Source of the DNA: Paralichthys olivaceus
Taxonomy: Eukaryota > Chordata > Actinopteri > Pleuronectiformes > Paralichthyidae
NCBI RefSeq assembly: GCF_024713975.1
Contig: NC_091094.1
Span: 24,700,501-24,764,500, forward strand
Length of the DNA: 64,000 nt
Direction: 5' to 3'
Numbering within the stretch: position 1 is the first letter of the stretch; every line of letters starts with the position of its first letter. A model generated the notes under the pieces. That model had not been told where the DNA came from. It made no database searches and worked only from the letters and a program-made list of their open reading frames with translations. The translations under genes and the position numbers were made by a program. This document shows positions 12,470-31,572 of this stretch, in pieces.

Positions 12470-13461
12470 TGAAAATGTAATTCTTTTCTTCTTTTCTGTT
12501 TCTCTTAAGTAGTTCATTAGAAGAGTGTGTATATTCCTTGATGTCCATCCGAAGAGATGTTCTAATGTAATATTTTGCTTCTTTTTTTTTAAGTCCTAAT
12601 ATTAATTCCCTTCTTTGTTCATTATAATTGCTACACTCAGCCAATACCATAGACAGAAGAGGAGAATCTCCCCTTTTCTGCAACGTATGGTGCATAACTG
12701 AATGGGGTTGTGGATCCGGAAAATCTAATTTCTTCTTATTAACCCAGTTGCCCTGAAAAAACAAAAACTTTTAAAACACACATCTCCTGATTTCCTCAGT
12801 AAAAGGTAAAATGACCTGCATCAGTGTGAGCTGGAACCCAAACATGATGTTGATACCTGACTCCTGCAGACTGTTTACAAATTGAACATTATCCAAGACA
12901 ATATCCTGTCTACATTCAGATTGAATGTTCTTAATACTCTTCCACATTGCACCATCACCAGCAAATAGAGTTACTCTAATATATATATCTTTTTATATTC
13001 CTGACTACATCGTTTATCATATTAAAAAATAATAATGGGCTACTAACACTGCCCTAAGGAACACCACTTTCTACTTTATAACATCACCTAAAACCCCATT
13101 GATTTTAATTATTCGTTTCCTATCAAATAAAAACTCTTTCACCCACTGATACACTCTTGTCTTTATTCCCAGTTGATGTCATTTAATAAATAGCCCTGCT
13201 TTCCACATCGTGTCATATGCCTTTTCTATGTTAAAGAAAAGTGCTAACACAGTTTCCTTTTTAATCTTGGCTTTTCTCCTAACATCTATGAGGCACACTA
13301 TAGGGTCCACGATACCTCTGCCTCTTCTGATCCACTTTGTTAATTATGTATCAAACCTTTAGTGTCTAAATTAGTCTGTCATTTACAATTCTGTTCAAAG
13401 CAATTGGTCTATAATTACTACAGGTACTCCACTGTCTATAATTACTACAGGTACTCCACTG
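12470..13461 (-). mobile_element. Decayed minus-strand LINE, 3' half
   Basis: On the minus strand this reads, with stops and shifts, SNYRPIALNRIVNDRL (near 13420-13380), then IEKAYDTMWKAGLF, WVKEFLFDRKRIIKING and LFAGDGAMWKS. The last is a decayed form of the LFADDGA reverse-transcriptase active site of fish I-like LINEs. A C-terminal segment at 12765-12468 (NYNEQRRELILGL) follows. The 5' continuation lies beyond a younger insertion, at 15831-16146. Confidence 0.75.
13408..13461. repeat. 27-bp perfect tandem duplication at the 5' junction of the inserted LINE
   Basis: The unit starting GTCTATAATTACTACAGG and ending TACTCCACT occurs at 13408-13434 and again directly at 13435-13461. It is part of the older LINE (the antisense of SNYRP). 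It sits exactly where the younger LINE begins. Confidence 0.9.
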
Positions 13462-15830
13462 CCTCTACTGCTTCTCAGAGCAACAACCCCCCACCTCCCC
13501 CCACCACCCTCTGCCCCACACCACACCCGTCACCATCTCCCCCCACCCCTCCGCTGGCTTTCACCACAGACTTTTTCACACCTTCCACCCCCGGGACATC
13601 CTCACATCACCCACAGTCCCCCACCACCACCACCTCCTGCAACACACACCTCTTTGCATCACCCTCAAACCCACCACTGACATCCCCTACCCTCCAGTCT
13701 GGACTACACATCACAGCCAGCCAGGTGAGGAGAGAGCTGGAGAGGCTCAAACAGAGGAAAGCTGCTGGACCGGACCTCATCAGCCCTCGTGTGCTGAAGG
13801 CATGTTCCAGCCAGCTCTGTGGAGTCCTCCAGCACCTCTTCAACCTGAGCCTACACCTTCAGAGAGTGCCAGTGCTCTGGAAAACATCCTGCCTGGTCCC
13901 AGTGCCCAAAAAAGGACGTCCTGCTGCACTGGAGGACTACAGGCCGGTGGCACTGACCTCTCACATCATGAAGGTCATGGAGAGACTGGTATTGGCACAC
14001 CTCAGACCGCTGGTGTGCCCATCACAAGACCCCCTGCAGTTTGCATATCAGCCCCATGTTGGGGTTGATGATGCAATCATCTACCTGCTGCAGAAGGCCT
14101 ACTCCTCTCTGGACAGACCCAACACCTCAGTCCGGATCATGTTTTTTGATTTCTCCAGCGCCTTCAACACCATCCAGCCCAGACTGCTGAAGGCCAAACT
14201 GGAGGGCACGCGGGTGAGTGCTCCCCTCATCACTTGGGTCGATGACTATCTGACGGGCAGACCACAGTTTGTGAGATTACAGAACTGTGTGTCTGATCGT
14301 CTGATCAGTAACATCGGGGCCCCCCAGGGAACTGTACTGTCCCCCTTCCTCTTCACCACATACACTGCTGACTTTAAGCACTGCACTGAGTCGTGTCATC
14401 TGCAGAAGTTCTCTGATGACACGGCCATTGTGGGGTGTGTTGAGGGCGGGGGGGAGGCTGAGTACAGGGACCTGGTTGACCGCTTTGTGAAGTGGTGTGG
14501 GGAGAACCGCCTGCAGCTCAACGTGGAGAAGACGAAGGAGATGGTGGTGGATTTCAGGAGGAACAAGCCCGTGCCCTCTCCTGTCTGCATCGGTGGGACG
14601 GATGTGGAGGTGGTACCTGCATACAAGTACCTGGGTATCACACTGGATAATAAACTGGACTGGTCCACTCACACAGAGGCCGTCTACAAGAAGGGCCTGA
14701 GCCGGCTTTACTTCCTGAGGAGGCTCGGGTCTTTCAATGTCTGCAACAAGATGCTGCAGATGTTCTATCAGTCTGTTGTGGCGAGCACCATCTTCTTTGC
14801 TGTGGTGTCCTGGGGTGCGGGCATCAAGGCAAAGGACGCCAACAGACTGAACAAAATCATCAGGAAAGCCGAGTCTGTGGTTGGCTCTAAGCTTGTCACC
14901 CTGGAGGAGGTGGTGGAGAACAGGATGCTGGCAAAACTGCTGGCAATCATGGACAATCCCTCTCACCCCCTCCACAAAACACTGGACAAGTTAAAGAGCA
15001 GCTTCAGCCACAGGCTCATCCAACCCCGCTGCTCTAAGGAGCGATACAGGAAATCGTTCATTCCAACCGCAATAAGACTCTATAACTCATCTACCTCTGT
15101 CAGAGCCACCATTACAGAACTGCACTAATATACCTGTCACCTTTCCACCATGTACCCTGCACTACACTACGTGTGTTAATTTAAACCACTTTAATATTAC
15201 AGACCTTTTTATACAATAATATTGTCTTTTGCACATCCAGTCCACGTATTCTTACACTGCCAGTATATTGTATAGTCAAGTACTTATAATTATACCCTAC
15301 TATATATTATATATCATATCATATTATATCATACTCTGCATATTCTCTGTATATTCTTCGGATTTACAAGTCTAGATACACATATTTATACATGTGTACA
15401 TGCTATTATTATATTATTATTATCACTACTACTACTACTATTATTATTATTATATATACTATTGCTGCCATTATTACTATATACTGCTATTATATTGGTA
15501 TAATTACTGTCTATATAAATATATATTATGTTATATTGTATACTATATATATATATATAAATATATACTGTACTAATATTCTTATATACTGTCTAACAAT
15601 AACATTACCATCATATCATTATTACTATTATCATCATATTGCCACTGCACTACTTGTCTGCCTATTCATCTTGTGTTTCTGTTTCTGTTCTTTTTACCTA
15701 AATGTTTTGTTTTGTTTTGTTCTATTGCATTGTGTTTTGTTGTGTTCCGATACACAAGCTGCTATGACACCTTAATTTCCCTCCGGGGATGAATAAAGTA
15801 CTCTATCTATCTATCTATCTATCTATCTTA
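13462..15830 (+). mobile_element. L2/CR1-group LINE, 5'-truncated, with intact reverse transcriptase frame
   Basis: An open frame runs to the stop at 15126-15128. It holds a proline-rich linker, then a full reverse transcriptase: KAAGPDLISPRVLK, EDYRPVALTSHIMKVMERL, FFDFSSAFNTIQP, GAPQGTVLSPFLFT, the active site KFSDDTAIVGC near 14406-14438, and NVEKTKEMVVDFRR. C-terminal motifs DNPSHPLHKTL and RYRKSFIPTAIRLYNS follow. The upstream endonuclease domain is missing, so the copy is truncated at its 5' end and cannot move on its own. The 3' UTR is AT-rich and ends in GATGAATAAAGTA plus a (TCTA)n tail, typical of fish L2-like elements. The undisturbed frame argues for a recent insertion. Confidence 0.92.
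15380..15830. repeat. AT-rich simple sequence and (TCTA)n tail of the LINE
   Basis: Runs of TAT/TAC triplets, TATA tracts and a final block of about seven TCTA units (15803-15830) make up the 3' end of the L2-type LINE. Open frames here are rich in Y and I only because of this composition. Confidence 0.85.
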
Positions 15831-16150
15831 TGATCTTCCCAGGTTTCTGACTAGAAATAATTATCAACTCTTTCCACGCCCTTGGGATTAACCCATCAGA
15901 TGATCTCTTATTGTATAGATTTAAAAGTATATCCTTTGTCACTAAGATTCTCTCACTTAAATCAAAGTGTGAAATGAAAGATTTTCCACATTTTAAATCC
16001 AACAAACTTGTCCTCAGAAATATTGACTGATCAGACCAATCGCAAGGAAATGTGTCTTCAACTGATTTTAATAAATCATTGATGACTCTAAACATCCATG
16101 AACAACAGGCATCGGATCGTGTATCATCATTAATAAACACCAACACACGA
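15831..16150 (-). mobile_element. Decayed minus-strand LINE, 5' continuation
   Basis: The minus strand from 16146 reads SDACCSWMFRVINDLLKSVEDTF, then ILVTKDILLNLYNKRSSDGLIPRAWKELIIISSQKPGK in one frame. This is the region just before the NYRPIAL motif in LINE polymerases. The text resumes at 13461 on the far side of the inserted L2-type LINE, so both pieces belong to one older element. Confidence 0.75.
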
Positions 16151-17224
16151 GGTTGTACAGTTTATAAACAGAACATTACTGTAGAGATGATTTCGCCTCT
16201 TTGGGAACAGTGACACAAACTCTACTTTATAATAACTCATGTATAACCTGCACCAATATAACGAATGATGTGTGTTTTTGCATGAGTTCAAATTTCAGCT
16301 GCAAACTGAAAAAGAAAATGTAAGTTATTTATCGAAACCAATTCAGCATCTGACTCTGACTTTTTCTAATCAAACTGATAGTCCTAGGTATCCTGTACAG
16401 CGAAGATGGACGCAAACGACACGGAACTATCTTGTATCGCAGCGGTCCGTTCGCCAAACCTGTCCCCTGGTACGTCAAACTTCTCGGTCCGCCCGAAAAT
16501 AACCCGTCACGGAAATCAGGGTTCCGGATGGCGAGGGATTCGAAGTGACCGTTAAGCAGAAGAAACCTTCCCCCATAAAACACTGAATGAAAGAGCGACA
16601 CTTATTTATTCCAATCGATTAATTCGATTGATACTACAAACACTTTCAAAACAACAAAAACTCCGTCATTATCTGAAGAAATCAAAAACCTTTACAACAA
16701 TATAACCTGTATCCCTGCAGCAAATAACTGTTAGTGACACATTATGTTCACATGTTGAAAATAAATGTGTCCGGGAGCTGTTCGTTCAAATCTATTCAGG
16801 TTTTGAAGCTACAATAGATGAAATTACACGTTTTACTGTTTGCATGAATGGATCTTTTCATTGTGTTCAATAACAGACCTTTGAAATGTGCTTCTGTTTT
16901 TTTTGGTTTGTGTGTGTTGTTGTGTTTCCTTACACTTTAGGGAAATATTTGCATAATGACTGTATGATATGAAGATATAACGATTAACGTCAACACTGCA
17001 ATGATTTGCAAACTTTAAATTATTTCTCTTCCTATCACATTAATATTTGTTTTTTTTTATTTAATTGATTCACTTTTTGTTTTTAATATTTTTTCCATTG
17101 TAGTATACAAGGCTATTTTTAGTATTAGATTATGGTCACACCAAAAAGCACAACATTTATTTGAGAAAGTAAAAGTTGGACAAATAGAAAGAGTGAGAGA
17201 GCATGTAGATAGCTCAGCTCGAGG

Positions 17225-17255
<31 letters not shown>

Positions 17256-17300
17256 GAGTATGATGTGTGATGTGGGAGTGACTGGGAGCTACAGGTTCAG
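16151..17300. other. Gene-free stretch upstream of ghrh
   Basis: AT-rich sequence with no supported exon. A (GA)n tract lies at 17220-17258, about 45 bases before the ghrh TATA box. The short open frames near 16270-16600 show no family resemblance. Confidence 0.6.
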
Positions 17301-17306
17301 TATAAA
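17301..17306 (+). promoter_or_regulatory. ghrh: TATA box of the ghrh promoter
   Basis: TATAAA lies about 30 bases before the likely transcription start near 17330. The transcript would begin with a non-coding exon ending at a donor near 17450 (TTGAG|GTAACT). It would splice to an acceptor at 17650 (TTTATTCTAG), 30 bases before the start codon. A perfect CACGTG E-box lies at 17437-17442 inside the non-coding exon. Confidence 0.6.
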
Positions 17307-17679
17307 CTCTCCATGGCTGCAGGAGTAACGCAGAGTACTGTTCCAGTGACCCTGTTGTCCAGTGTTTCCTGGCAGTAAGCGATGATGAGAGAGGAGGGCA
17401 GCGAGTAAAGAGGAGCTGCAGGGACCCTCGGAATTCACGTGAAAAATTGAGGTAACTCTAGAAATGCATCGTGCGTTTGCGCATCAATTTAAAATGTGTG
17501 ATTTGATCATTCAGTGTTGATTATATTTCCCATCGCAGCATGTTTCTCCTCCTGCTGCACCTTCAGTGGCTTCAGCAGAGCGATGATGAGCCTGGTTGAG
17601 GGAAACTGTGGTTTCAGCATATTTGTTTTTTCGTCTGTCATTTATTCTAGCTGTCCACTCTTCTCCAGGACGAGCTGTG

Positions 17680-19388
17680 ATGATGGAGAAAGCTGCACTG
17701 CTGCTGTTCTGCTGCCTGGTCATGTCTCTATCAGGCTCCCCACTCTACCCATCCATTAGGTAGGTCCTCACTGATTCACTGGAACTACTCCCCTCTCCCT
17801 CTGTCATTACTGCTTTTTATGAGGGTCTTCAAAGTTATTGAAATGTTTATGACAGGTCACCACAGCCGTTCAGATTCATACACACCAGACATATTCTGGT
17901 TGTTTTCCTCCACTAGCTATGGAAGAATAAAGGATTTTTTTTTAATTCTCTCAATCCACTCTGTGGATTATGTTTATCATTAACTGTGGCTAAGCTTTAC
18001 AGAGCAGCTGACTGCTTTACATCAAATGGAAAAGTTGACGTTATCTTTACGACTAAAAGATGAGCCCATGCAACCTGACACAGAAAATGACAGTGACGTG
18101 AGGTCCAGGTTCAAACACATTAATAAGCATAAAGAAAACCACGTATGATTCCCTGTGTTCCCCTGTCGGAGCTGTGCCCTCTGCACTTGTTATGCTTGCA
18201 GGGGTCAAGCACACAGCGTGGGTCACATTAGTGTCACATTTGCAGTTCACCTCGATCACACTGTCCTGAGTCAAAGCAGCAGAATGTGTCGCTGCACACC
18301 AGCATGTTGGAGTTAGACTGAGGATATTTTCTTTTGTCTAAAATCTGTCATCATCAAAACTCTCACAGCTTTGGGGGAAAATAAATGGAATACATTGTTA
18401 AGTTAATGGAGCTGTTTCTCAGGTTCGGTCAGAGGGACATGTCCATCCTGATGACGTCGTCTATCAATGATCCAGCAGAGAAGCTGCCGGGCGACATGAG
18501 TCATCCCAGAGAGCGAGCAGAGTTACGGTCAGTATGTTCATATGGACTGAGAGGCTGATGTAAAAGATGGGCTCAAAGGAAACTTTATCAATTTATAACA
18601 TTTCCGGTGTGATGCAGACACACTTGGTTTTTGAGGCAAATGCCTCTAAGACGTCTGTCTCTGCCCCAATACAACAAAAGACAATTCTTCTTTTTTTTTT
18701 GTTGTTCATATCATTTACATTTAAAGTTACATTTTCATTAAACTGAATTTAAATTTACACCAGTGTTTATTCACTCAAATGTAGTTTGCAATAAAACATT
18801 TCTGAAAAAGATCTGACAATAAAACAAATAAAACCAAAAATATCTCAATGCCAAGTGAAGAAATATGCTTTTTATTTTTTCTTTCTGAAAAGTGTTCCAG
18901 AATATACTGCTGTGTAATGACACGACTGAATTCATTCATTCCCTTTCTGATTTTAGCTCCGGACGTCACGCTGATGCCATCTTTACAAACAGTTACAGGA
19001 AAGTTCTGGGCCAGATCTCTGCCAGGAAGTTCCTACAGACCGTCATGGGTAAACGGCTGGGGTAGGTAGGACCACTGGAGTGACGTCAGTGATGTGTGAT
19101 TTCAGAAACACTGTGAAACATGACCTGTTGGTTGTTTTGTCGTTTTGCAGTGATGCAAGTGAGAGCTACATGAAGCGTCAGTCAGACATCTACGAGGGGA
19201 CCTATAAAGAAGATCTTACATCCATCCACAGCGACCAGAGATACAAAGGAGTGCACGGGAAAGCTGTGGGCTCCAGGTTAGTCAGTGCCATCAAACCTAG
19301 AACACCATATGCAACCATAATATGATTCTAGCAACATGTCAGTTCTTCACTAACCTGAGCTTCTCCTCTTGACAGACTGCTGAGCTGA
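17680..19388 (+). CDS. ghrh: Prepro-growth-hormone-releasing hormone, 5 coding exons
   Basis: Hypothalamic neuropeptide precursor of the glucagon/PACAP superfamily that stimulates pituitary growth hormone release. Exons: 17680-17759, 18423-18527, 18957-19061, 19151-19276, 19376-19388, giving 142 codons. A hydrophobic signal peptide (KAALLLFCCLVMSLSGS) opens the protein. The hormone begins HADAIFTNSYRKVLGQ after a single arginine and ends QTVM before GKR, an amidation-plus-cleavage signal. The mature peptide should therefore be 27 residues with an amidated methionine. Human GHRH begins YADAIFTNSYRKVLGQLSAR, so identity is strong; the N-terminal His is the usual fish form. The C-terminal peptide (DASESYMKRQSDIYEGTYKE...) has no known role to me. 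Two ATG codons open the frame in tandem; I give the first. The gene converges on rpn2. Confidence 0.96.
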
Positions 19389-19528
19389 GATCAGAGGACC
19401 AGACTGCCAGTGCTCAACAACACTCTTCTTCTCATGATGACCATCATCGCTTGGTTTCTTATTCTTCCTCCAACATTTTCTGTCCAAATGAAAACAATAA
19501 TGTCATTTTTTTTTTTTTAATCATTGTC

Positions 19529-19534
19529 ATTAAA
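19529..19534 (+). terminator. ghrh: ghrh polyadenylation signal
   Basis: ATTAAA lies 141 bases after the ghrh stop codon and is followed by GT-rich sequence. It is the first good signal downstream. Confidence 0.6.
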
Positions 19535-21174
19535 AGCTGTGAAGAAAACTGTCCAGTGTTTCTACAATGCTTATTAGGATGTGGCTCATGCTGAAGAAAC
19601 AGAATTAAAACATTTCTGACGGATTAGTGCTTAAGTTGAGTGTTAAGGTTTTGTATTACTTGATATATCTGTTTCATTTCTGAGAAAATCTTTGCATTTT
19701 TCATAAAAGGTTATGTACAAAATCTACTGCAGCAGATCAGATGAACTAAACCAGTTAGTTGTCCAACCTTAAAAACATGTGATCAGTGCATGAAACACAA
19801 TGCATTGAACTTCATTTAGATTTAGCTCCAGCTTCACCTGCGACATTAAAAAGCTGTTGTTCGCTCCAGTAATAATCATCCAGTGATATATGTGTGTAAT
19901 AATATAACACTGACAGGAGCCATTCTGCAGAAGTACTTCAGACTCTTATAACTTCTGCACATGTACCACAAGCAGGACGTGCTTGATCAACATTTCCTGT
20001 CGAGTTTCGAGTCCTTTCAGGTGCTTGATCACTTGGTTTAATGAGATGTTTGAATGGAATGAAACCATCAGTGTTATTTATCACACATGATCTGTGACTT
20101 TCCTGCTGCGGTGATTAAAACTGTCTCACTCGTGTGGCGTTACATCAAGACCGTGTGGCCTTAAATGAAGAAAAAACATTTTTTGCTCTAATCAATAAAA
20201 AGACACATTCTTAAATAATAAAAAGTTGCAGTGGATCAAACCAAATCTTTTAATTATGAGAATCATTTTGTTACCATCTACCAGCACAGCTCAGCAAGAG
20301 AACACGCAGATGGTAAGGTATCATGTAGTGTTTTGGTTCCTTACTGATATCTTCACCTCAGGTCATAATGACATACTCTCTCTGGGTCTGTGATTAGATT
20401 GCAACAGATTCTCCTTTATCTCCCTCTCAAGTTTTACTTTTTCAATCCATTCAGTAAATATATTGAAGATGTAATAAGTCTTATTCAAATATTCTCTGGG
20501 GGATAAAACAAAGACAGAGACTTTGATTCACCTCAATATCTTTATTTCCTTCTCATCATTACAAAAACATCACATCCTCGAATGGCCCATTTATTTATTA
20601 ACATTTTTTCAGGGGGACATCAACTCAGTATCAAATGGGACACTACTGCTCCTCCGACATGTCTGATCCAGCAAACAGGCAAAGACACTGGCAAAGTTAG
20701 CAATGATCCAAGTGTCAGTGCTGCCGCTGTTTAAATCAGCCAAAACACGTTGACTGAACTGGTGTGAGGTGAAATGGGCACTGAGCGACAAAAAAGAGGA
20801 ATGTACAAAAAAAAAAAAAAAAACACAGATGAACCCAAATTCAATGAAGAAAACCCACAAATAAAAAAAAACCCAGCTCACGTAGAAAACTCTGGTACGT
20901 TGGACGATAAGAAAACAAATCTCACAGGAAGATGAAGTGCAATGATCAGTAGCTTTACAGTCCTCAGAAGGAGAATCTGTCAGTGAGCGTTTGTCCTCAA
21001 GAGACGCCGTCGTATCTCAAATTCTTCTGTTTGGCAACACAGACAAACTGCATGTTTTAACGGTTGATTGGACTCTTGAATTGCTGTGCCGGTCTTAAGT
21101 CTGATTTTGTTGAACAACTCCTTGGAATTAAAACATTATCTTCGTCAGTGTCTTCTTTTTATTTATTTTCTTCT
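19535..21174. other. Intergenic stretch and probable rpn2 3' UTR
   Basis: No coding exon is supported. A minus-strand AATAAA (TTTATT at about 20549-20554) could end a long rpn2 3' UTR. Poly-A and poly-T tracts near 20805-20823 and 19507-19518 are simple sequence. Confidence 0.5.
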
Positions 21175-29335
<8,161 letters not shown>

Positions 29336-31572
29336 GTCTTCCAGTCTAATGCAGCGTCACCAAAACCGACGAGTGCTTCCGGTGTCTCAGAGAATGAGCT
29401 GTCAGCAGAGGTCAAACATCCGGTTACACCTTTACATTTCATAATAAGAGCACGACACTAGCTTGATGTTATTTATGCATGATAGCCATGGGTTACATTT
29501 GAACTTGTTATTGACAAATAGAAGATGAAAAAATAACATTATAATAATATTCATAACCATAATCACAATAATAATATAATGAAGATCATAGAAGAAGAAC
29601 ATACGAGCAAATATATACAAAAATTAAAAGTGTCACAGATGAGAGATGAGTAAAAACAAGATCAAATAAAACCTTGAGAGATGATTTTAAAGTTGGTAAT
29701 ATCAGAACTGGGAGATAGCACACATATGAAAACGTGTCTGTAAGAAAGATTTAAAAGAAGATAATTGGTTCTTCAGACGGATCTCCTCAGGGAGATTGTT
29801 CCAGAGTGGGAGGTATTATTATTATGATCAATAGTAGTATTAGTTGTAGTAGAATTTATCTGTGATTTGGTAGACAATATAGTTTATAATCAAAAGAAAG
29901 TGATAGCTGACAGTTGCTTTTGTATGACTTGGGTTCCTGGAAAGAACCACCAACCACACTGGTTAAATAGTCCAGAAGTTCCAGTTTGAACACTTTTATT
30001 CTTTAGCCTTTCAATGTGCCTAAACTGTTGCTTTTTATAATGATTGTTGTTTTTATTGATATCCCTACATTTCTGTTATCACGTATTTGCTGTGAAGCAC
30101 TTTAGATCAACAATGTTGTGTTTAAAGTGCTTTATAAATAAAGTTGAAGTTATAATTTGGCAGGTGTCAAGTGTATGTGGGTCTGTGTGGGGTTTTTTGT
30201 GTGGTTTCTGAGAAGGGAAGAATGACACAACGTAAAAAATCACACTCAACATCACACATTGGATGATAAGTGGGTGTCTGACTTGAACTACCACTATACA
30301 CAGCACAGCCGCAAGGTGGCCCAGTTACACCACCAGGATCAAGAATTACTTTCAACAAGTGCAGGCAAATCACTGAGGCTGAAGTGTGTGTATGCTATGG
30401 GCACATTTGTAATAGCATTTAAAAAAAGGCTCCAAATATAGAGTTCTGAATTTTGTTGTGGTTTTAAGCAGATAAAAATAAGACTGAATATGCATCAAGT
30501 GAAAAATATAAACATTCTTTATAAAGTTATTTTCCCAATTCATTCTTTTGTCTTATTTTGAATGGCAAACTAAAACCTGTAATCAGCTTCTACCATGTGA
30601 CAAACTGCACAAAACTCTTAAACATATCATTACATTGAGCTTAACAGTTAAAAACGTGACTCTCCTTCACCTGAACCTGTTAGAAAACCACTCACATGTT
30701 AAATGACAGGTTTACGTCACATCATGAAGTAGACGCAATAGCATTTGTTTTATTGCATTTCTCAGCAAAAGGTTGTATGATGAAGTAAAAGCATACAACA
30801 CTATATATTTACATGCAGTGCCAAATTACATAATCGCCATCGAAGGTCAGTACAGCTTCCATTCCCCCATCACATCTCAATCTTTCAATATTGCATAAAA
30901 AACAAACATCTCACTTTGTTGAATCTTAATGACCTTGATGTGGGCTCCAGTCTCTGAATTTTTCAGCAGGCATCAAATTTCCCCCTGATGAGGTGACTGA
31001 TAATGTTTTTCATAAATCTATACATTAGCTTAACAGATCCGAACAAGAAAATCTTCAATTAACACTTTCAACAAGAACTGCATCACAAGTCAACCTGTCT
31101 GAATTTTCTCCACAATCAAACCTACATTATGTTATATTACAAATATAGACAGGGAAACCCAACCTGAGTGTTTTTACTGGTCACAATTTTAAAACACTGT
31201 TAAATTACAGATCATCACCAATGTAAAACCATGTCTTTTCAGATAGCGACGGCACAGAGTCGTGATTTTTCTTTTTTACATTCATTGTTCTTCTGAAACA
31301 CGTTTCAACGGACAACACAATGAAATATGATTCTAACTTCCAGTCCTATACAAGGTCACTAGAGTGAGACTAAATCTAAAAGTATAGTTCTCTCTCAAAT
31401 TATTGATTGAGCTATATACTGTTAAGGTTTTGATTGCTAATGACTTGTTCAAAATTTCTGCTAAACCTACACATGACATGGTTTTTTCCTCCAACATTAA
31501 AAATGGCAGTAACAAACAGCAACAGGAACATTGCAAACTGTGTAACATGTCGGTGGAAAGATGAGAGACGTC
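29336..31572. other. Intergenic region between rpn2 and mybl2
   Basis: The first about 100 bases are the rpn2 promoter side. A LINE 3' tail lies near 29990-30157 (GAAGCACTTTAGATCAACAA, ending TATAAATAAAGTTGAAGTT). A minus-strand AATAAA (TTTATT at about 30749) is a candidate mybl2 poly(A) signal, implying a 3' UTR of roughly 0.8 kb. No gene is supported. Confidence 0.55.
29990..30157 (+). mobile_element. LINE 3' tail fragment
   Basis: GTGAAGCACTTTAGATCAAC followed by GTGCTTTATAAATAAAG is the 3' UTR signature shared by several fish LINE families. Only the tail is recognisable. Confidence 0.55.

Noticed and set aside
13408-13461. Target-site duplication of the inserted LINE
   Set aside because: The two copies are adjacent on one side and do not flank the element, so they do not qualify.
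14277-14975. 232-residue open frame on the minus strand
   Set aside because: It is the antisense shadow of the LINE reverse transcriptase.
15392-15775. Open frames rich in Y and I on the plus strand
   Set aside because: They are produced by TAT/TAC simple sequence in the LINE 3' UTR.
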